The position numbers were made by a program, and so were the translations under genes. 45,411 nt of DNA from Clostridium sp. (GTDB lineage Bacteria; Cyanobacteriota; Vampirovibrionia; Gastranaerophilales; Gastranaerophilaceae), in the NCBI GenBank assembly GCA_018362895.1, contig JAHALR010000013.1, positions 1-45,411 of the forward strand. Direction: 5' to 3'. Shown in pieces: positions 25,041 to 33,086 of this stretch. The stretch's first letter is position 1; each line of letters starts with the position of its first letter. The notes beneath the pieces are model-generated. The model saw only the letters and a list, made by a program, of their open reading frames with translations, did no database searches and was not told where the DNA came from.

Positions 25041-25781
25041 TTAACAAATTGCCTTATTGATTTCTTCCTCTGTAATTTTTTGTTGATTCATTATTCTGTA
25101 TTCATATTTTGTAAACCAAGAGTTGAAATATTTAACCATCCACGTTATTTTTCCTTTTATCTTTTCATTGTTTTTGTGCTTTTTAAGCATTTCTAAAAGA
25201 TTAATTTTAAATGTTACATCATCAAAAGTACTACATAAATGAAAAATATTTAAAAATAATTCTCCGTCACTATCTTTCATAAGGTAATACAAGTTATTAG
25301 GGTTATTAACTTCTGTTTTTACATGTATTCGTGGATATTTGGCAATATTTTCTTCTAATTGAACAGCTTCAACAAGGCTTTTCCCCTAAACAATAATATT
25401 GTTATGAAAAAATTCTCCTTCAACAATTGCCCCACGCATTAAATATCCATATCGCAAAATTTCATTATATATATTTGCTACAGTATTAAATAATGCTGCA
25501 ATTTTATTGTCTCTCTGCTCGTCATTTTCTTTTAATTCTAAGGCTAACAAAATATTGTCAGAGAATATTTTTATATAAATTTCTTCTTCTCTAGGGAAAA
25601 CGCCTCCTCCAGATTCTTCAATTGCATCTTCCATAAACATACTTAAATGATTTAGAAAGTTAAAATCATTATCATTGCATATCATATCCTTTGCTCCAAG
25701 TATATCTAAATATGCAATGATATAATTTGAAGTTTTGTAATTTGTCCAAGGCTTTCTTGCTAAACCAGTTCTTATAACCAT
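25041..25781 (-). pseudogene. Class III nucleotidyl cyclase-like protein, interrupted by in-frame TAG
   Basis: Read through one TAG (25386-25388, codon 132), this is a single frame of about 246 codons. The N-terminal part resembles the class III adenylyl/guanylyl cyclase fold: 'AYLDILGAKD' with Asp26 and 'KIFSDNILLA' with Asp75 match the two metal-binding Asp, and 'MRGAIVEGEFF' matches the 'R-G-x-x-x-G' strand turn. After the stop the frame continues with GKSLVEAVQLEENIAKYPRI, the expected next element. The stop therefore splits one gene into 131 and about 114 codons. The start is ATG 25781 with AGGTG upstream. It is probably inactivated; readthrough or a sequencing error is possible. Confidence 0.7.
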
Positions 25782-25874
25782 TTTAAACACCTATTTTTTT
25801 ATTGTATCAAAAATATAAACTTGATTTTGTTCCGACTTTAAGTAATGAATACGACACCTAAAAAAGGAGGTTGT

Positions 25875-26099
25875 ATGAGTAAAAGTAAGAAATACAAGCT
25901 TAAGCAAAAAGATTTTAGGAAGCAAGAAAAATTAGCTGAGCGGATTTATAATACAGTCACTGTTATTGATTATTTTTGCAGGACTCAACAAGAAATTGAA
26001 GAGCTGTATAATCTTACTCCAATAGTTGAATATTTAAGGCGAGATACTGATACTGTAAATGCTTATTTTATAAATTATCCTGACAACAAGAATTTTTAA
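25875..26099 (+). CDS. Small hypothetical mobilome protein
   Basis: This 74-residue protein has a Lys-rich N-terminus and helical body, with no recognisable domain. The ATG at 25875 has a near-perfect AAAGGAGG site 4 nt away and is preferred over an ATG at 25845. The stop codon runs directly into the right inverted repeat (26095-26141), so the gene marks one edge of the recombinase-bounded unit. Confidence 0.55.
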   Translation: MSKSKKYKLKQKDFRKQEKLAERIYNTVTVIDYFCRTQQEIEELYNLTPIVEYLRRDTDTVNAYFINYPDNKNF

Positions 26100-26141
26100 A
26101 TGGTATTTAACTCCTGTTTAAATACCGTTCAAAAAGTGTTC
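26095..26141 (-). repeat. Right inverted repeat, crossover-site-like
   Basis: On the minus strand it reads GAACACTTTTTGAACG, then GGTATTTAA and TTAAATACC as perfect 9-bp inverted arms around the 7-nt spacer ACAGGAG, then CATTTAAA. It is the inverted counterpart of 15758-15804. The blocks TTTAAA, TTAAATA and TTTAAA are conserved while the 3-, 6- and 3-nt spacers differ, which suggests protein-binding blocks with a non-identical overlap region. Confidence 0.6.
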
Positions 26142-26238
26142 AAAAAATGAATTGTGTCTGAATGATACATTTTGAAAGAGTTTGCTTGATATTTTACTCA
26201 TTAAGAGTGATGAATGTCATTGCTGATAAGAGGTAGCA

Positions 26239-26404
26239 ATGTTCGAAACAGGTAAAAAATATAAAATTAAAAAGATTAAAGGCTTTGATAACTGATAATG
26301 AGTATTACAAAGTAATTGGCTTCTATAACTTTGACACTGTAATTTGTGAAAACGCTTGCGGTGAAAAATTTATGTTTATGAAAGAGTTTTTAATAGCCCC
26401 ATAA
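26239..26404 (+). pseudogene. Small mobilome protein, frameshifted
   Basis: AGAGGT precedes an ATG at 26239 that encodes MFETGKKYKIKKIKGFDN before a TGA. Right after it, in another frame, runs DNEYYKVIGFYNFDTVICEN and onward to a TAA at 26402-26404. The two halves read as one small protein of about 54 aa split by a one-base loss or two-base gain around 26287-26296. It lies between the right inverted repeat and two further small ORFs. Confidence 0.5.
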
Positions 26405-26451
26405 AAGCCTGATGATATCTATTCAGATTTGATAATAGAAAGGAAAGAATA

Positions 26452-26652
26452 ATGACAGAAAAAGACTATGCACTCTATGGAACAAAGGTTTTGAATTTAA
26501 AAACACAAGAAATTGGCATGCTGATTTGTATTTGGAAAAATAAATTTGCTTATGCAGAGATAGATTATGCAACTTGTGTTGATAAACAAGGCAAAAGATA
26601 CAACATAGAACTTGATAATATAAGAGGGTTTGAAGATGATTTTGAAAAATAA
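26452..26652 (+). CDS. Small hypothetical mobilome protein
   Basis: This 66-residue, probably beta-rich protein (MTEKDYALYGTKVLNLKTQE at the start) has AAAGGAAAG before its ATG. There is no recognised family. It overlaps the next gene's start by 17 nt, so both are likely co-expressed phage- or plasmid-type accessory proteins. Confidence 0.5.
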   Translation: MTEKDYALYGTKVLNLKTQEIGMLICIWKNKFAYAEIDYATCVDKQGKRYNIELDNIRGFEDDFEK

Positions 26653-26869
26653 GCTTACAAGAGAAACCTTAGAAATAACATATCCTGAATTTAGAAAAAA
26701 GTTTGCAAAGGAACTACAAACAGCTTTTGAAAGTTATCGAAGAACACAGTTAAATAAGTATTCTTATAACTTTAAAGATGATAATCCAATGGAATACAAT
26801 TTCTATTTCCAATTACAATGGAACTTCAATCACTTTGGAAATTCTAATTGGTATATTGAGAAAATGTAA
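26636..26869 (+). CDS. Small hypothetical mobilome protein
   Basis: This 77-residue protein has a basic helical first half and an Asn/Tyr/Phe/Trp-rich second half (YNFYFQLQWNFNHFGNSNWY). I chose the ATG at 26636, with AGAGGG upstream, over a TTG at 26630. It overlaps the preceding gene. The composition resembles small phage or mobile-element proteins, but the function is unknown. Confidence 0.5.
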   Translation: MILKNKLTRETLEITYPEFRKKFAKELQTAFESYRRTQLNKYSYNFKDDNPMEYNFYFQLQWNFNHFGNSNWYIEKM

Positions 26870-26940
26870 ATTTTTATTTCTTTTATTCTTGGCATTTTAT
26901 AAAATAAAATAAATAATAATAGCAAGGAGGCAATATAAAT

Positions 26941-27804
26941 ATGAATACCTTGTTAAACGAAATCAAACAATTAGCTCAGCAGAGCTTGGAAAAATCAATT
27001 ATTTCAAAAGATGAAGAGTATAAAGATATATTTATGCAAATTATGCTAAAAGCTGAAGTTGCAATTAACAAAATTGGAAAATCGTCTGGGCATAAAAGTG
27101 TTGTTACAGAAAAAGAAAATTTTTCAATGAGGACTTATGAGAGGATTGATGAAGATGCAAAATCCGATATGTATTTAATTGCGTATTGTTTCAGCAGATT
27201 TGAACATACATCGTTGTATCCACAATACAGCCAAGATAAATCTTTTATTGTTGCTGCTGAAAAATTGGGAGTAAAAAAGAATACTTTAAAAAATTCTAGG
27301 GATTGGTTCGACGGTCATAACGACAATAATAGAAAAGGTTGGTGGCAAGCTCCTTTACCTGAAGATATGCAAAAATTTAAAGAGATATACGATTTAAAAA
27401 GTAAAAACGAAGTTATTGCAGAAGCTAAAAATATTTTAGGCATAAAAGAAATAACAAATAAAACTTATAATAATTTTGGATTGAAACTGAAAAGTGAAGA
27501 ATTCCACGGGAAATTTTTGAGTAAAGATGAAGTTGAAAGATTTATTGATATAGTATTAACAAAATCTCCAACACCAGCAAAAGACTTAGTAGAACAATGC
27601 CCACAAAGAACTTTTATGGCTTGTTATGATACATTTAAGAATATTTATAAGCAACCGGTAGAAAGTCTATCGAAGGAAATTGTTAAATGTGCTCCAAGGA
27701 CAGCCTCAAATTCAGTATTTTCTCTTTGGATAAGAGCAAGTTTTATTAAAGAAATCTTTGAACAAGGACTACATGATGAATGTTTCAATTTTGTCAATAA
27801 ATAA
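26941..27804 (+). CDS. Hypothetical island protein, possible DNA-binding N-domain
   Basis: This is a 287-residue protein. Residues 75-140 (SDMYLIAYCFSRFEHTSLYP, then GVKKNTLKNSRDWFDGHNDN and RKGWWQ) look like a compact helical domain of the kind found at the N-terminus of some HNH-type restriction proteins, but I see no HNH or PD-(D/E)XK catalytic set here. An AAGGAGG site lies 10 nt before the ATG. It is convergent with the DUF4268-like nuclease gene, with a 22-nt gap. A defence role is inferred from context only. Confidence 0.5.
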   Translation: MNTLLNEIKQLAQQSLEKSIISKDEEYKDIFMQIMLKAEVAINKIGKSSGHKSVVTEKENFSMRTYERIDEDAKSDMYLIAYCFSRFEHTSLYPQYSQDKSFIVAAEKLGVKKNTLKNSRDWFDGHNDNNRKGWWQAPLPEDMQKFKEIYDLKSKNEVIAEAKNILGIKEITNKTYNNFGLKLKSEEFHGKFLSKDEVERFIDIVLTKSPTPAKDLVEQCPQRTFMACYDTFKNIYKQPVESLSKEIVKCAPRTASNSVFSLWIRASFIKEIFEQGLHDECFNFVNK

Positions 27805-27826
27805 TCTTATTATATAGGATATAAAT

Positions 27827-28753
27827 CTAAATTATTTTTAAAAAAGGGCATATTGCTTTTTTTAATCTTATAGCATTGTTTTCAAACCAATCAAAATCTT
27901 TCTCCCAATCATTATCCTCGTATAGATTAAAATTATCTCTGCTTATAGAAATTCTACTAGCTTTTTTCCCTTTTAATTCTTGCCAATATAATTCTTGACC
28001 AAAAATTTGTTCTATTTCTTCTTTATGTTCAACCAAATAAAAATACAATTCTTTGTTATCAGGGATGTAAAATTCACAGCCTATTTTCTTCTCTTTGGCA
28101 AGAGCTGTTAAACTTATATGAGCTTTTGATGTTCCAACAGAAATATTATTCCAGTGGTCTGAAGATGGCTTTTGCGGATTTATTTCTGAATTTTTATTAT
28201 TTAAATATCCATTTAAAGCTGTCCAAAAATCTAATAATTTTAATTTTCTCTCAGTTAATAACGATATAGGAGCTTTCATAATTTTTGCCCATTCATTAGG
28301 TTTGCTAATTATTTGAAATTTAGGTGCATATGGAGACCCGTCAATTTGCCATAATTCCAGTTTAATTGCAAAGAAGTTTATTTTTTCGTCAGTATGTTCA
28401 TTTAGCCAATCAATCGCTTGTTTATGTTCGTTACGTACATCTTTAACAATCCATATAATTATTTCTGCATTATACCCAGAAGCATAAGTAATAATTTTAC
28501 CAAGATGATCATGATTAGTAGATTCTAATTGATTTTCGATAACAATTTTTCTACCATTAGAATCTTCAGCGAAAATATCGACATTAAAAGAACCAACATT
28601 CGCTTCAGTTTCAATTAGATTAATATCGACACCTATTTCTTCGCTTAATAAAGCTAAATTTTCATCTTTTGCAAGCCACTGAGTGAAATCTAAAGCTTCA
28701 TGTTTCCACGCTTCCCTTAAATCAATCTTTTTTAATTTTCCCAATACTGCCAT
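27827..28753 (-). CDS. DUF4268-type protein with PD-(D/E)XK-like N-domain
   Basis: This 308-residue protein matches a widespread family. The N-terminal nuclease-like part has 'FNVDIFAED' (Asp59) and 'IVIENQLESTNHDHLGKIIT', with Glu73-Asn-Gln75 as an ExQ variant of ExK, followed by the characteristic 'IIWIVKDVRNEHKQAIDWLN'. The C-terminal 130 residues resemble DUF4268. Members are common in defence islands; the biochemical role is not established to my knowledge. The ATG has AAAGGAG 7 nt upstream. The gene is transcribed in the same direction as the Mu-like operon but is separated from it by about 100 nt. Confidence 0.75.
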   Translation of the reverse strand: MAVLGKLKKIDLREAWKHEALDFTQWLAKDENLALLSEEIGVDINLIETEANVGSFNVDIFAEDSNGRKIVIENQLESTNHDHLGKIITYASGYNAEIIIWIVKDVRNEHKQAIDWLNEHTDEKINFFAIKLELWQIDGSPYAPKFQIISKPNEWAKIMKAPISLLTERKLKLLDFWTALNGYLNNKNSEINPQKPSSDHWNNISVGTSKAHISLTALAKEKKIGCEFYIPDNKELYFYLVEHKEEIEQIFGQELYWQELKGKKASRISISRDNFNLYEDNDWEKDFDWFENNAIRLKKAICPFLKII

Positions 28754-28856
28754 ACTTAGCTCCTTTTATATTTATACTATCATAAAAATTTCAATGGTTT
28801 TATGTACTAGTATAATCGTTAAATGTATAGCCATATTGGTAGTAAATTAATAATAT

Positions 28857-29708
28857 TTACTCGATCCCTAAAATTTCACGCTCGATTTGGCGGATGAAAT
28901 CCGGAGCAAGTTCGGTTTTTATTAGGGGTATTTTGTCTTGAGTATTGTTTTCTTTCAATTCAGGGAGAAAGTTCAAAATATTCACAAGGGAATAATATTC
29001 TGCTTGGCTTATCTGGCTGTTAGTTTTATTACTGTTTGCGATTTTATCCATAAGCTTTTGGGCAAACTTTTGCAAGTCCTCTTTGAACTGCGATTTATCA
29101 TACATTGCTTCTTTTCGCTTTTTATCCCAATCATATTGCTTTTTCCAGTAAAAGCCCTCAAAAATTAAGTTTTCTATTCCAAAATGGTTTTTGTCTTGCA
29201 CTTTTTTAACCTGATAAACGCAACTCCTATCAATTACTCCAAGGTGTTGGAAATATTTTATCAGCTGGTTTAGAAGTGCCATTGTATTTTTAATTCTGTG
29301 GGGCTTCAGGCGTCTTAATTCGCAGACTTTAAAAAGTTCTTTTATCGACTCAATATCAATTTCGTGCAGGTAATAGCAGTTTATAAAAGGTATAATATTA
29401 AAATTAAAAATCGCGTTATAGTTCCTATAAGTCTCGAATTTGTAGTATTTTTCGACATAATTTTTCATAAAATATTCTTTTGCATCTTCTATACTAATTT
29501 TTAGGTGTTTATTCTTTAGCGGGCTGAATATTTCATAATTTTCACCTGTTTTCGTTTCTTCATTGTATTTATAGATTCCGTTTTCAAAAAGTATTTTATT
29601 GCTGTTCAAAAGCTGTTCAAGCTCTGTTTTGCAATCGCATTCTGCTATTAATTCAATATCATCAAGGGTAAATTCTTTTAATCTCTTAGCTAATTTTTCA
29701 ATGTTCAT
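28857..29708 (-). CDS. Third protein of the Mu-like transposition operon
   Basis: This 283-residue protein starts in an ATGA overlap with the ATPase gene, so it belongs to the transposition operon. Residues 70-165 (NYVEKYYKFETYRNYNAIFN then LLNQLIKYFQHLGVI) resemble the SAM-like core-binding domain of tyrosine integrases, but the catalytic R-HxR-Y domain is absent. It may be a target-selection or DNA-binding partner, taking the place that TniQ or other third proteins have in related systems. This is inference; the family is not recognised with certainty. Confidence 0.55.
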   Translation of the reverse strand: MNIEKLAKRLKEFTLDDIELIAECDCKTELEQLLNSNKILFENGIYKYNEETKTGENYEIFSPLKNKHLKISIEDAKEYFMKNYVEKYYKFETYRNYNAIFNFNIIPFINCYYLHEIDIESIKELFKVCELRRLKPHRIKNTMALLNQLIKYFQHLGVIDRSCVYQVKKVQDKNHFGIENLIFEGFYWKKQYDWDKKRKEAMYDKSQFKEDLQKFAQKLMDKIANSNKTNSQISQAEYYSLVNILNFLPELKENNTQDKIPLIKTELAPDFIRQIEREILGIE

Positions 29709-30436
29709 ACTAGTTCCTTTATAATTTCAAATGTAATTTCTGTTAGACCATTTTCTTTTGCAATAGTTTCAAGTTTGCTTATAAGCTGTACTATTTGTCT
29801 GAACCTGTTGTATTTTTTGTGGATATATTCTATCGAATCAGGGTTAAAGGGTATTTCAGAAAGCTGGTTAAAAATTTGGCTCAAATCTTCTATTTCAAAG
29901 CTTTCAAACTTTACAATCTCGCTAAATCTGTCATACAGGTGCTTGTATCTTTCAAGTTTTCTAAGAGCCAAGCCCATACCGACAAAGATTATTGGGCAAT
30001 CTGTTTTATCGTGGATATCTCTTAGGGTCTCGACACTTTTGTAATTGTTCATCAGGTAGTCGATTTCATCTACAAAAATAATTTTTGGCTTTTGAATAAG
30101 TTTGCTAATCACGACATTAAAGTTGTCCGAGGTCAAATACCGAGGCAATTCGTCCATTTTTCTAACAATTTCTTCCACAAGCCACCTGCTTGTCATAAGG
30201 TTTGAGGCTCGAATATAAATCCCGTCATACTTGCAGGCTAGCCAAAGTGCCGTTTGAGATTTTCCAAGCCCCGGCTCGCCATATATAAGTCCCATTTTAG
30301 GAATGTTTTTGGGGTTGCTTTTTAGGGCTTCAACTAAGCCTATAAAATTTCTTACATTTCGAGTTTTTATAAAGATTTTTTTTATTTTATCCTTTCTTGG
30401 TTGCTCGCAATAAACAGGTACGGCTTCGCCTTTCAC
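29705..30436 (-). CDS. AAA+ ATPase, MuB/TniB-like transposition protein
   Basis: This 243-residue ATPase has Walker A GEPGLGKS at 53-60 and Walker B IIFVDEID at 119-126, followed by a sensor-like 'FVGMGLALRKLERYKHLYDR' segment. MuB/TniB-type ATPases bind target DNA and activate the transposase. The start is a GTG at 30436, 17 nt after the transposase stop, with only a weak ribosome-binding site, so translation is probably coupled. The protein looks intact although its partner transposase carries a premature stop. Confidence 0.82.
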   Translation of the reverse strand: MKGEAVPVYCEQPRKDKIKKIFIKTRNVRNFIGLVEALKSNPKNIPKMGLIYGEPGLGKSQTALWLACKYDGIYIRASNLMTSRWLVEEIVRKMDELPRYLTSDNFNVVISKLIQKPKIIFVDEIDYLMNNYKSVETLRDIHDKTDCPIIFVGMGLALRKLERYKHLYDRFSEIVKFESFEIEDLSQIFNQLSEIPFNPDSIEYIHKKYNRFRQIVQLISKLETIAKENGLTEITFEIIKELV

Positions 30437-30453
30437 CCACTGCTTTCAATCCG

Positions 30454-32211
30454 CTATTCATATAACAGTTTATACTCCTTTGTTTGTTTAAATTCTGCAA
30501 TCCAAGTGTCGCTTGGGTTATGTTTTATCAAATATTCGTACTTTTCTGAGTTGTTTTTGAAAATTGGGAGTGATTTTTCTCCATTGTTTATTTTTTGAAC
30601 ACCATTTGAACGAGGCTTGAACTCTTTTTGAAAATTGTTAGAATTTTCCATTTCTTCTTGGTTCGACCTTGCTTCAATCAGTTTTATTTCATCATTCGTC
30701 AATAACTTTTTAACCGAGTTTATCGTTTTCCGTTTCAGTTTTTGTTGTTTTTGGATTTTTTGTTTGTAATCCTCTAAATCCTCGACCGTCCCTAAAATCT
30801 TTACCATCGGGTGGGTTTCGGTTACTCGCTCTGCGGTGCATAAGTATTCACCTTTCGGGGTAAAAACTTTTACATTAGTTAGATCAAACAGGTTGTATTT
30901 TACTAAAACTTTTCCTCTCAGTCCGTATAGTCTTTCGTCAAAATAGTCACAGTTTAAGAACCTTACGCCATTTCTCTGAATTGTTTTGACTTCAGTTGCC
31001 AGCATCAAGTCATCAAGCAAGCTTATATCAATATTTTGTTTATTTCGATTTTCCAAAACCTCTGCGATTGTCATATTCGGTGCATTTGTGCATGGCTGAG
31101 AGTTCTTAAACTTAAGCCACAAATCAATCATTTTGATTGTTTCTTCTATGGTAGGGACATAATCTTGGTGTAAGTTTTTATGAAATTTTTCGTTTCTTTT
31201 CAAGTATGCAGGTTTGTTGATAATTGATGAACCAACATAACTTGGCATTAGTTTTTCAAATCCTTCTTGAAATTCTTTGAAAAACCTTTCAATAACTTTT
31301 GACCTTGTGTTATAAGGTTTTGCAAATACCGTTTCAATCCCGAGTGTTGCATAAAGCCCATAAAAGCCTAATTCTCCAAATCCTTTATCATCACTGAAGT
31401 ATTTGGCTCTAAACACTTTGCCGTTATCTTGATAGACAATTTTCGGTATCATATCGAGGTTTATTATTGCGTTTCTCAGGGCACTTGCAATACATTGGGT
31501 GTTTTCTTCGAGCATAATTTCATACCCGACGAGTGCTGTTGATTTCCAGTCCAAAAATCCAACCAAAGTTGCTCGACAAGGCTTGCCCGTAAACGGATTA
31601 ATCACTTGAAACGCCAGTTTGTGCCCGTCTGCGACTAAAATATCCCCGACATCAAGCAGGCTTGCATCTCTTTTAATATAAGGTTCGACTTTGTCAGAAA
31701 GAGCTTTTTCACCGTCTCGAGCGAGCACCCATTTATCGTAATTGTTGTTCTTAAACCATTTTGCATAGCGTCTGAATGTAATATCTGCAGGAATGAAACT
31801 TTGACCTTGCTCTTTGAGCTTGTATTTTGTAAGTGCGATTGCTTTGCCGATACAAATTCTATTTGGGTGCAAAAGCAAGCCCATAAATATTTTGATTTCT
31901 TCATCCGTTAGACATGTTCTGTATTCATTCATAGAAACGTATTTGTAATTAGGAATTAGCCTTGTATAATCCTCTGTGCCGTCTAAACTTGCTTTCCAGC
32001 GATGCAGACTTCCTCGTGAAATTTTCCCTAAAACACTGAAAAGGTAGGAATTTGAACTGTTATGCAGTTTGACAAAATCATAGTCTGCTTGAAGTCTGTT
32101 TACTTCTTTACGGCGAAATTCTTGCCATTTTCGGATTAAATCAAGTTTTGCAAGAGCATTTTATTTTGCCTTCTCAGGGGTGTATTTGATTATCTCAACT
32201 TGGTTTTCCAT
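30454..32211 (-). pseudogene. Mu-type DDE transposase with premature TAA at codon 17
   Basis: The full frame from the ATG at 32211 would give about 584 residues but meets a TAA at 32161-32163, after MENQVEIIKYTPEKAK. It then stays open to 30454. Residues just after the stop include a helix-turn-helix-like segment (SYLFSVLGKISRGSLHRWKA), expected at a MuA N-terminus. Counting from the next in-frame ATG (31932), the RNase-H-like core has Asp102 (ADGHKL), Asp169 (YQDNG) and Glu215 (KVIERF); the 67-residue Asp-Asp spacing equals that of MuA. The ATG at 31932 has no Shine-Dalgarno and would lose the DNA-binding part, so the gene is probably inactive unless the stop is read through. Confidence 0.8.
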
Positions 32212-32267
32212 TGTCTCAAAATCCTTGTAATGCTTTGTGCAACACCTTCATCACTCGTTTTGAGACA
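32212..32267. repeat. Inverted repeat upstream of transposase
   Basis: TGTCTCAAAA (32212-32221) and TTTTGAGACA (32258-32267) are perfect 10-bp inverted repeats 36 nt apart, directly upstream of the transposase start. A further TGTCTCAA occurs near 32853. They may be operator or transposon-end elements. Confidence 0.5.
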
Positions 32268-32327
32268 GAAGTCAAGTGGGGTAAATAGTATTTATTTAAA
32301 ATATTGATATTATGCTAGAATAGATTC

Positions 32328-32564
32328 ATGAATAAAATCTTTAAAATAATAGTTTTAAGTTTTTTAATCCTATTCATATTAATTTTGGGTATTTTTTATG
32401 TAATCAAAGATGATAAAGATATTTGTTTAGATAGTGGAATATGTAGAGAAGGTCTTATTATAAATACCCAATATGGAAAGATTACAATAAATAAAGAAAA
32501 TTGTATCAAGTATAATTGGCTTTGGAATGATGAAAAACGATTCTGTAAAATTAAATCAGAGTAA
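32328..32564 (+). CDS. Small exported or membrane-anchored Cys-containing protein
   Basis: This 78-residue protein has an N-terminal hydrophobic helix (about 6-27) acting as signal or anchor. It is followed by a short extracytoplasmic domain with four Cys (DICLDSGICREG, ENCIKYNW, RFCKI) that could form two disulfides. I have seen this C-x-D-x-G-x-C...C...C layout in small mobile-element proteins of Proteobacteria, but no function is known to me. Confidence 0.6.
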   Translation: MNKIFKIIVLSFLILFILILGIFYVIKDDKDICLDSGICREGLIINTQYGKITINKENCIKYNWLWNDEKRFCKIKSE

Positions 32565-32658
32565 TAGAATTATTCTGTTTTTAAATTTTTAATTATACTC
32601 TTTAATATCCCAATCTTATTGATAATTTTGGGAATCTTAATTTGCAAGTCAAAATAAA

Positions 32659-32776
32659 ATTGCACTTTATTGCACTGGGCTTAACTTTAAACACCAAGGC
32701 GATTTTAGCCTAATGTGGTTTTAAAATTTTGTAAACGGAGTGCAAAAGAGTGCAAGAAAAGAGTAGTTTAGTGCAA
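32659..32776. repeat. Helically phased TTGCACT/AGTGCAA repeat cluster
   Basis: ATTGCACT occurs at 32659 and 32669. AGTGCAA, its inverse, occurs at 32739, 32749 and 32770, giving spacings of 10, 10 and 21 nt with inversion across a gap of about 60 nt. Such phased, oriented sites are typical of transposase end-binding sites or a regulator's operator. No matching cluster was found at the other side of the island. Confidence 0.5.
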
Positions 32777-32801
32777 GAAAAGACCGGTACATCTCAATAC
32801 T

Positions 32802-32827
32802 AAAAAACAGCCTCAATCGTGCTGTTT
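32802..32827 (-). terminator. Rho-independent terminator
   Basis: On the minus strand AAACAGC (32827-32821) pairs with GCTGTTT (32811-32805) around a 9-nt loop, followed by a T-run (A-run at 32802-32807 on the plus strand). It would insulate the island from transcription coming from the tRNA side. Confidence 0.6.
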
Positions 32828-32912
32828 GTTTGATTTTTTATTAAATTTTCCCTGTCTCAATGTCCCAGAAACCTATTAAAAGACTCCAGATTCCTCGTAA
32901 TAAGGATGTAAA

Positions 32913-32934
32913 AAAGAGACCTTCCGGTCTCTTT
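32913..32934 (-). terminator. Terminator of tRNA-Ile
   Basis: AAAGAGACC (32913-32921) pairs with GGTCTCTTT (32926-32934) around a TTCC loop, with A-runs and T-runs on both sides, so it can work in both directions. It lies 7 nt past the 3' end of the tRNA gene. Confidence 0.85.
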
Positions 32935-32940
32935 TTTTTA

Positions 32941-33017
<77 letters not shown>

Positions 33018-33086
33018 ATAGCCTTTCAGCCAGTAAATATATTACACCATGGACAAAATTTGAAATCAAGTATTTTATTCAAATCT

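Larger units (their letters stand above)
15551..32900. mobile_element. AT-rich mobile genomic island (boundaries approximate)
   Basis: The segment carries a tyrosine recombinase, restriction and nuclease-type genes, small mobilome ORFs and a Mu-like transposition operon. It is more AT-rich than either flank, has several broken genes, and abuts a tRNA-Ile gene on the right and a truncated cupin on the left. At least two mobile units seem superimposed: a recombinase unit between the inverted repeats at 15758 and 26141, and a Mu-like unit with its transposition genes at 28857-32211. I could not define target-site duplications or exact ends. Confidence 0.65.
32565..32940. other. Gene-free right flank of the island with TGCAC repeats
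   Basis: No coding frame is visible. The stretch holds five copies of TTGCACT/AGTGCAA (separate entry), a minus-strand terminator at 32802-32827, a TGTCTCAA copy near 32853, and the terminator of the tRNA gene at 32913-32934. One end of the Mu-like element may lie here. Confidence 0.5.

Noticed and set aside
31200..31320. Further 10-11-nt GAAA/TTT phasing in the transposase gene
   Set aside because: It is explained by a Phe/Lys/Glu-rich helix encoded by AT-rich codons and lacks the GAAC core.
25386..32163. Stop-codon reassignment to explain the in-frame TAG and TAA
   Set aside because: Two different stop codons are affected, and both serve as normal terminators of intact genes in the window; local decay or errors are simpler.
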